Assembly: GCA_041398845.1 (NCBI GenBank)
Contig: JAWKTZ010000013.1
Location: 161,959-225,958 of the forward strand
Direction: 5' to 3'
Source of the DNA: Fuerstiella sp041398845
GTDB taxonomy: Bacteria > Planctomycetota > Planctomycetia > Planctomycetales > Planctomycetaceae
Length of the DNA stretch: 64,000 bases
The notes under the pieces were generated by a model. It was not told the origin of the DNA. It saw nothing but the letters and a program-made list of their open reading frames with translations, and did not search any database. Below, piece by piece: positions 60,498 to 64,000 of this stretch; the stretch's first letter is position 1; each line of letters starts with the position of its first letter. The position numbers and the translations under genes are program-made.

Positions 60498-62279
60498 ATG
60501 GCCACTCCCGATGCTGCTGAACACTCGCCCGCCCCCATCCGTCCCGCCCGAGGTCAGCGGATCGATCCTCGACTCCAGATCCTTGCACCTGACGAACTCG
60601 ATCCCCCGCAACCCGACGAGCCACCGCTGCGAGTCATGGCTCTCCATGCCATGCTGTACTGCGAACGGTTGTTCTATCTGGAAGAAGTCGAAGAAATCTA
60701 CGTCGCTGACACGAACGTCTACGCCGGTCGACGGCTGCACGACAACGTTGTACCCGATGACGATATCTCGCCCGAGAAACGATCGTTCCAGGTCTCCAGC
60801 GAAGAATGGGGGCTGACCGGAAAAGCAGATGCTCTGCGACGACGCGACGGACAATGGATTGTCTACGAACACAAAAAGGGACGTTGCCGTCGGGAACTCT
60901 CCGAAGCGCAGAAAGCGAAACGCAGCCGATCAAAGAATGCAGGCACGCTCGCTCCGTGGCCCAGTGATCGGATTCAGGCCATTGCGTATGCCGTGTTGAT
61001 CGGTGAAGCACTGGGCGAACCGGTTGTCGAAGCTCGCATTCGCTATCACGCCGACAATGTCACGGCGAAGTTCTCAATTGATGATCAGGCCCGACAGGAT
61101 CTGCGAGACGCCATCGCGCGAGCTCGTGAACTGCGACAGTTCGAACAGCGTCCGCCGGTCACCGAAAACGAACGGCTGTGCAGCACATGTTCGCTGGCTC
61201 CCGTGTGTCTTCCCGAAGAAGAACGCGGCAAGGCCGAACAGCTTCAACTCTTTCCAGCTCAACGCAAGGGCCAGACGCTGCATCTTGTTTCGCCGAAAGC
61301 GCGAGTGGGGCGCAGTGCCAACACAGTCACGCTGACGGTGGAAGATGACAAGCAGAAAATTCCGGTCGAAGATCTCGACAGCGTCGTCGTGCATGGTTCC
61401 GGACAGATCACAACTCAGGCCTTACACCTGCTGTCTTCACGCGGCATTCCCGTGCAATGGTATTCGGCGGGCGGAAAGTTCATGGCTGGAACGCAGAGCG
61501 TTTCTGGCCGAGTTCGTCAGCGAATCAGGCAGTTTACGGCGTTGACCGATCCAACCGTGTGCCTGCGACTGACCAAAGCCACCATTGTGGCCAAGGTGGA
61601 ATCGCAGTTGAAGTATCTGATGCGAGCGACTCGAGGCGACGATGATCGACGAGCTCCCGTGGCTGCTCACCTGGATCGCATTCGCGAAACCCTGTCGCGG
61701 TTGCCTCACGCCGGTTCTCTGGATTCCGTCCGAGGCCTCGAAGGACAGGCGGCAAAGGCGTGGTTCGCCGCGATGCCCACGCTGATTTCGACTCAGGCCG
61801 ACGAAAAACTAATTCCCAAAGGCCGCACGAACCATCCACCCAAAGACCGTTTCAACTGCCTGCTGAGTTACGGGTATTCACTATTGTTCGGTCTCGTCCA
61901 TCGCAGCCTGATCGCCGTTGGCCTGGAACCGGCCTTTGGATACTTCCATCAGCCCCGTTCCGCCGCCCCGCCGCTGGTGTCGGACGTGATGGAACTGTTT
62001 CGCACGGCCATCTGGGACATGACTCTGATCGGAAGTGTCAACCGAGGCATGTGGAACCCGGGCGACCTGTTCACCGAGACGCCTGGACAGGTCTGGCTGA
62101 GTACAGAAGGAAAGAAACAGGCCATTGGTTTGTTCGAGCAGCGACTGAGCGAAACGTTCAAGCATCCTCATACAGGAACATCAGTTGAGTACGCTCGAAT
62201 CGTCGAACTCGAATGTCGGCTCCTCGAAAAGGAATGGAGCGGCTTCCCCGGTGAATTCGGGCAAATGAGATTGCGGTAG
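60498..62279 (+). CDS. cas4-cas1: Cas4-Cas1 fusion
   Basis: A 593-residue adaptation protein. Residues 1-240 are Cas4: first cluster Cys in MLYCERLFYLEE, RecB-type nuclease motif LTGKADALRR then WIVYEHKKG (Asp and E-x-K), and C-terminal cluster CSTCSLAPVC. From about residue 250 comes Cas1: LHLVSPKARVGRSANTVTLT, with metal ligands in VRGLEGQAAKAWF (Glu), FGYFHQPRSA (His) and SDVMELFR (Glu/Asp). Cas4 selects and trims PAM-bearing prespacers and Cas1 integrates them. Such fusions are known from Dev/Myxan-type and I-G loci. It is expressed divergently from the toxin-antitoxin pair. Confidence 0.95.
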   Translation: MATPDAAEHSPAPIRPARGQRIDPRLQILAPDELDPPQPDEPPLRVMALHAMLYCERLFYLEEVEEIYVADTNVYAGRRLHDNVVPDDDISPEKRSFQVSSEEWGLTGKADALRRRDGQWIVYEHKKGRCRRELSEAQKAKRSRSKNAGTLAPWPSDRIQAIAYAVLIGEALGEPVVEARIRYHADNVTAKFSIDDQARQDLRDAIARARELRQFEQRPPVTENERLCSTCSLAPVCLPEEERGKAEQLQLFPAQRKGQTLHLVSPKARVGRSANTVTLTVEDDKQKIPVEDLDSVVVHGSGQITTQALHLLSSRGIPVQWYSAGGKFMAGTQSVSGRVRQRIRQFTALTDPTVCLRLTKATIVAKVESQLKYLMRATRGDDDRRAPVAAHLDRIRETLSRLPHAGSLDSVRGLEGQAAKAWFAAMPTLISTQADEKLIPKGRTNHPPKDRFNCLLSYGYSLLFGLVHRSLIAVGLEPAFGYFHQPRSAAPPLVSDVMELFRTAIWDMTLIGSVNRGMWNPGDLFTETPGQVWLSTEGKKQAIGLFEQRLSETFKHPHTGTSVEYARIVELECRLLEKEWSGFPGEFGQMRLR

Positions 62280-62390
62280 TGCCCGGCCCGCCGAGCCTCA
62301 GGTACGGCCAGTGTCCTGCGCACCGTTTCCGCGGCTGCCGCGGCTGAAATTCTCTGAAAACTGAACACTGAAAACGGAAAGCTCTCATTC

Positions 62391-62687
62391 ATGTCCGACA
62401 AACACTGGCACCTGATTGCGTATGATGTGCGAGACCCCAAACGCCTGAAGAAAGTGGCGAAGATCCTGGAAGGCTATGGCACCAGAATTCAGTACAGTAT
62501 TTTCCGCTGTCGACTGGATCGGGAAGCTCTGGAAAAACTACACTGGGAACTGAACGCCGTGATGGATGCAGTGGATGACCTGCTGGTGATGCCCATGTGC
62601 CAGAGTTGTGCGAACAAGGTGCCGCAGCATTCGACGGGTGATCAGTCCGTCTGGGTTGATCCGGCCGCTACGTTTCGCATCGCCTAA
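62391..62687 (+). CDS. cas2: Cas2 adaptation endonuclease-fold protein
   Basis: A 98-residue ferredoxin-fold protein that dimerises between Cas1 dimers. LIAYDVRDPKRLKKVAKILE carries the conserved Asp, followed by YGTRIQYSIFRCRLDREALE. The C-terminus DLLVMPMCQSCANKVPQ is typical of Cas2 with a final beta strand. The gap of 111 bp after cas4-cas1 holds no gene. The CRISPR leader and array follow. Confidence 0.94.
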   Translation: MSDKHWHLIAYDVRDPKRLKKVAKILEGYGTRIQYSIFRCRLDREALEKLHWELNAVMDAVDDLLVMPMCQSCANKVPQHSTGDQSVWVDPAATFRIA

Positions 62688-62931
62688 GCTGAATCAAGGG
62701 CCTGTGATTGGTGGCGTGTTCAGTTTAGTGAACCGGCGTTAAGTCGTTTCTCCAGCAAAGGATAGGGTCACGACGTTTATTTGACGATGCGTGAACGGCC
62801 AAAATCAGTCAGAATAGCCGCCCCGGATTGCTCCGGAGCAACAACAATGTGGCATTCAGAAAGGCAAGCTGCGTGATACTTGAATTTGTGCGACTTAACT
62901 ACCATTCATATCTGAGGTTACCGCAACGGCG
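62688..62931 (+). promoter_or_regulatory. CRISPR leader
   Basis: A 244-base non-coding stretch between cas2 and the first repeat. It should hold the array promoter and the integration-site signals. It contains CGGATTGCTCCGG (62824-62836) with small inverted repeats, and runs of A/T near 62775-62805 and 62880-62915. Its assignment rests on position next to cas2 and at the end opposite the degenerate repeat. Confidence 0.65.
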
Positions 62932-63967
62932 GTGATCAATCCGAAGATGCCGAAAGGCGTTGAGCACCTTGCCACGACCGCACAGGTTCGGGACGCAGGT
63001 CTGTGATCAATCCGAAGATGCCGAAAGGCGTTGAGCACACGGTGGAATCGCCGACAGGGTTTGAGATTGACGCGGTGATCAATCCGAAGATGCCGAAAGG
63101 CGTTGAGCACACAGCAGTCCGTGCCACGATCGTGGACAGAACATTGTGATCAATCCGAAGATGCCGAAAGGCGTTGAGCACTTTCCGGGTTGTCAACACA
63201 TTCGGCAGCCGACGTGTGATCAATCCGAAGATGCCGAAAGGCGTTGAGCACTACTCAGAAATGCCGATCTGCTTCAGAGCAGTCACTGTGATCAATCCGA
63301 AGATGCCGAAAGGCGTTGAGCACGAATCTCACCCAGTGAGCTGGTGTCGACGCTCTTGTGTGATCAATCCGAAGATGCCGAAAGGCGTTGAGCACTGATC
63401 GTCGGCAACAATCTGTATTGCCCGCCGCGAGGTGATCAATCCGAAGATGCCGAAAGGCGTTGAGCACACTGTCCAGTTTGCTGTCCTGGAAAAACAGCAA
63501 ACGTGATCAATCCGAAGATGCCGAAAGGCGTTGAGCACTTGTTGACGGCGACAAAGGCGCTACTGTTGTCGTGTGATCAATCCGAAGATGCCGAAAGGCG
63601 TTGAGCACACGGATCGTTTCTAAGGATTCGGCCGCCGGACTGGAGTGATCAATCCGAAGATGCCGAAAGGCGTTGAGCACTCACAGGCGTCTTCGCTGGT
63701 TGACCACTGCCACCATGTGATCAATCCGAAGATGCCGAAAGGCGTTGAGCACGTGGAACGTTATGCCGACTCTGCATCAGTCAGCATTGTGATCAATCCG
63801 AAGATGCCGAAAGGCGTTGAGCACGTCACCGTCCCTTTATAATTGTTCGCCACATCAACGTGATCAATCCGAAGATGCCGAAAGGCGTTGAGCACGCGTC
63901 GGCAGTCTGGGACATGGCCTTTTCAAACCGTGTGATCAATCCGAAGATGCCGAATGGCGTTGAGCAC
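62932..63967 (+). CRISPR. CRISPR array, 15 repeats of 36 bp with 14 spacers, reaching the window edge
   Basis: Repeats of 36 bases begin GTGATCAATCCGAAGATGCC and end GAAAGGCGTTGAGCAC. Starts are at 62932, 63003, 63075, 63146, 63216, 63288, 63360, 63432, 63503, 63573, 63645, 63717, 63789, 63860 and 63932. Spacers are 34-36 bases. The first 14 repeats are identical; the last has A to T at repeat position 24 (GCCGAATGGCG). Read on the plus strand, ATGCC-GAAA-GGCGT forms a five-pair stem with a GNRA loop, followed by TGAGCAC, which would become the 5' handle after Cas6 cutting. This and the mutated last repeat support leader-to-trailer transcription on the plus strand. The last 33 bases of the window may be a further spacer. 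Confidence 0.98.
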
Positions 63968-64000
63968 TTGTCGGCCGCACACTTCTCCCGTCGTTCCGGG

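Noticed and set aside
62895..63842. Several short frames repeating INPKMPKGVEH or VLNAFRHLRIDH
   Set aside because: These are translations of the CRISPR repeats, not proteins.

Overview
The window looks like a planctomycete chromosome (order Planctomycetales). The strongest signs are two copies of the planctomycete pairing of a secreted PSCyt1-DUF1549-DUF1553 cytochrome-type protein with a Tat-exported DUF1501 protein, several small secreted proteins of planctomycete type, CTG-rich coding sequence, and a sigma-54-type promoter. No rRNA or tRNA gene was recognised.

Layout. 1-6313: a truncated HypB GTPase, a dihydroorotate-dehydrogenase-like flavoprotein, pyruvate:ferredoxin oxidoreductase (NifJ) and a ferredoxin-NADP reductase, forming a ferredoxin-based electron-transfer group. 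6657-9868: an AI-2E/PerM-type permease and a cluster of small envelope-stress proteins (CsbD, YqjD/ElaB-like and YqjE-like) behind a putative sigma-54 promoter. 10406-13309: a ceramidase-like secreted protein and a fungal-type cystathionine gamma-synthase. 13444-22607: two tail-to-tail DUF1549/DUF1553 plus DUF1501 operons. 22784-29086: a membrane-anchored repeat protein, then a SulP-carbonic anhydrase fusion beside a CPA2 antiporter-EIIA fusion. 29298-48893: FabH, a zinc deacylase-like protein, CBS proteins, a Na+/Ca2+ exchanger, FtsK, an SH3-like secreted protein, a histidine kinase with an ethylene-receptor-like sensor plus its response regulator, a TlpA-like lipoprotein, a thioesterase, a LolD-like ATPase and an M28 peptidase. 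49102-50979: ThiC.

51755-64000 is a type I CRISPR-Cas locus of the Myxan/Dev kind. Gene order is an unknown 174-residue protein, cas6, cas3, cas8a1, cas7 and cas5, then a leftover cas5 3' end, an inverted UPF0175/PIN toxin-antitoxin pair, a cas4-cas1 fusion, cas2, a leader, and an array of at least 15 repeats that reaches the window edge. Upstream of the cas operon, on the opposite strand, lie two degenerate CRISPR repeats exactly 72 bp apart. The pseudo-spacer between them matches the presumed cas promoter at 10 of its first 11 positions; the one mismatch is at position 6, the base that type I crRNAs flip out. I read this as a candidate crRNA-like guide (CreR/CreA type) that lets Cascade repress its own operon. 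It is the most interesting signal in the window.

Several families of palindromic intergenic repeats are scattered through the window: GGGGTCTGACCCC hairpins, GATTCGCCAGAATTC elements and GTAGGAC elements. One supplies the stop codon of the ferredoxin-NADP reductase gene. All functional calls come from reading the translations and motifs; no database search was run.
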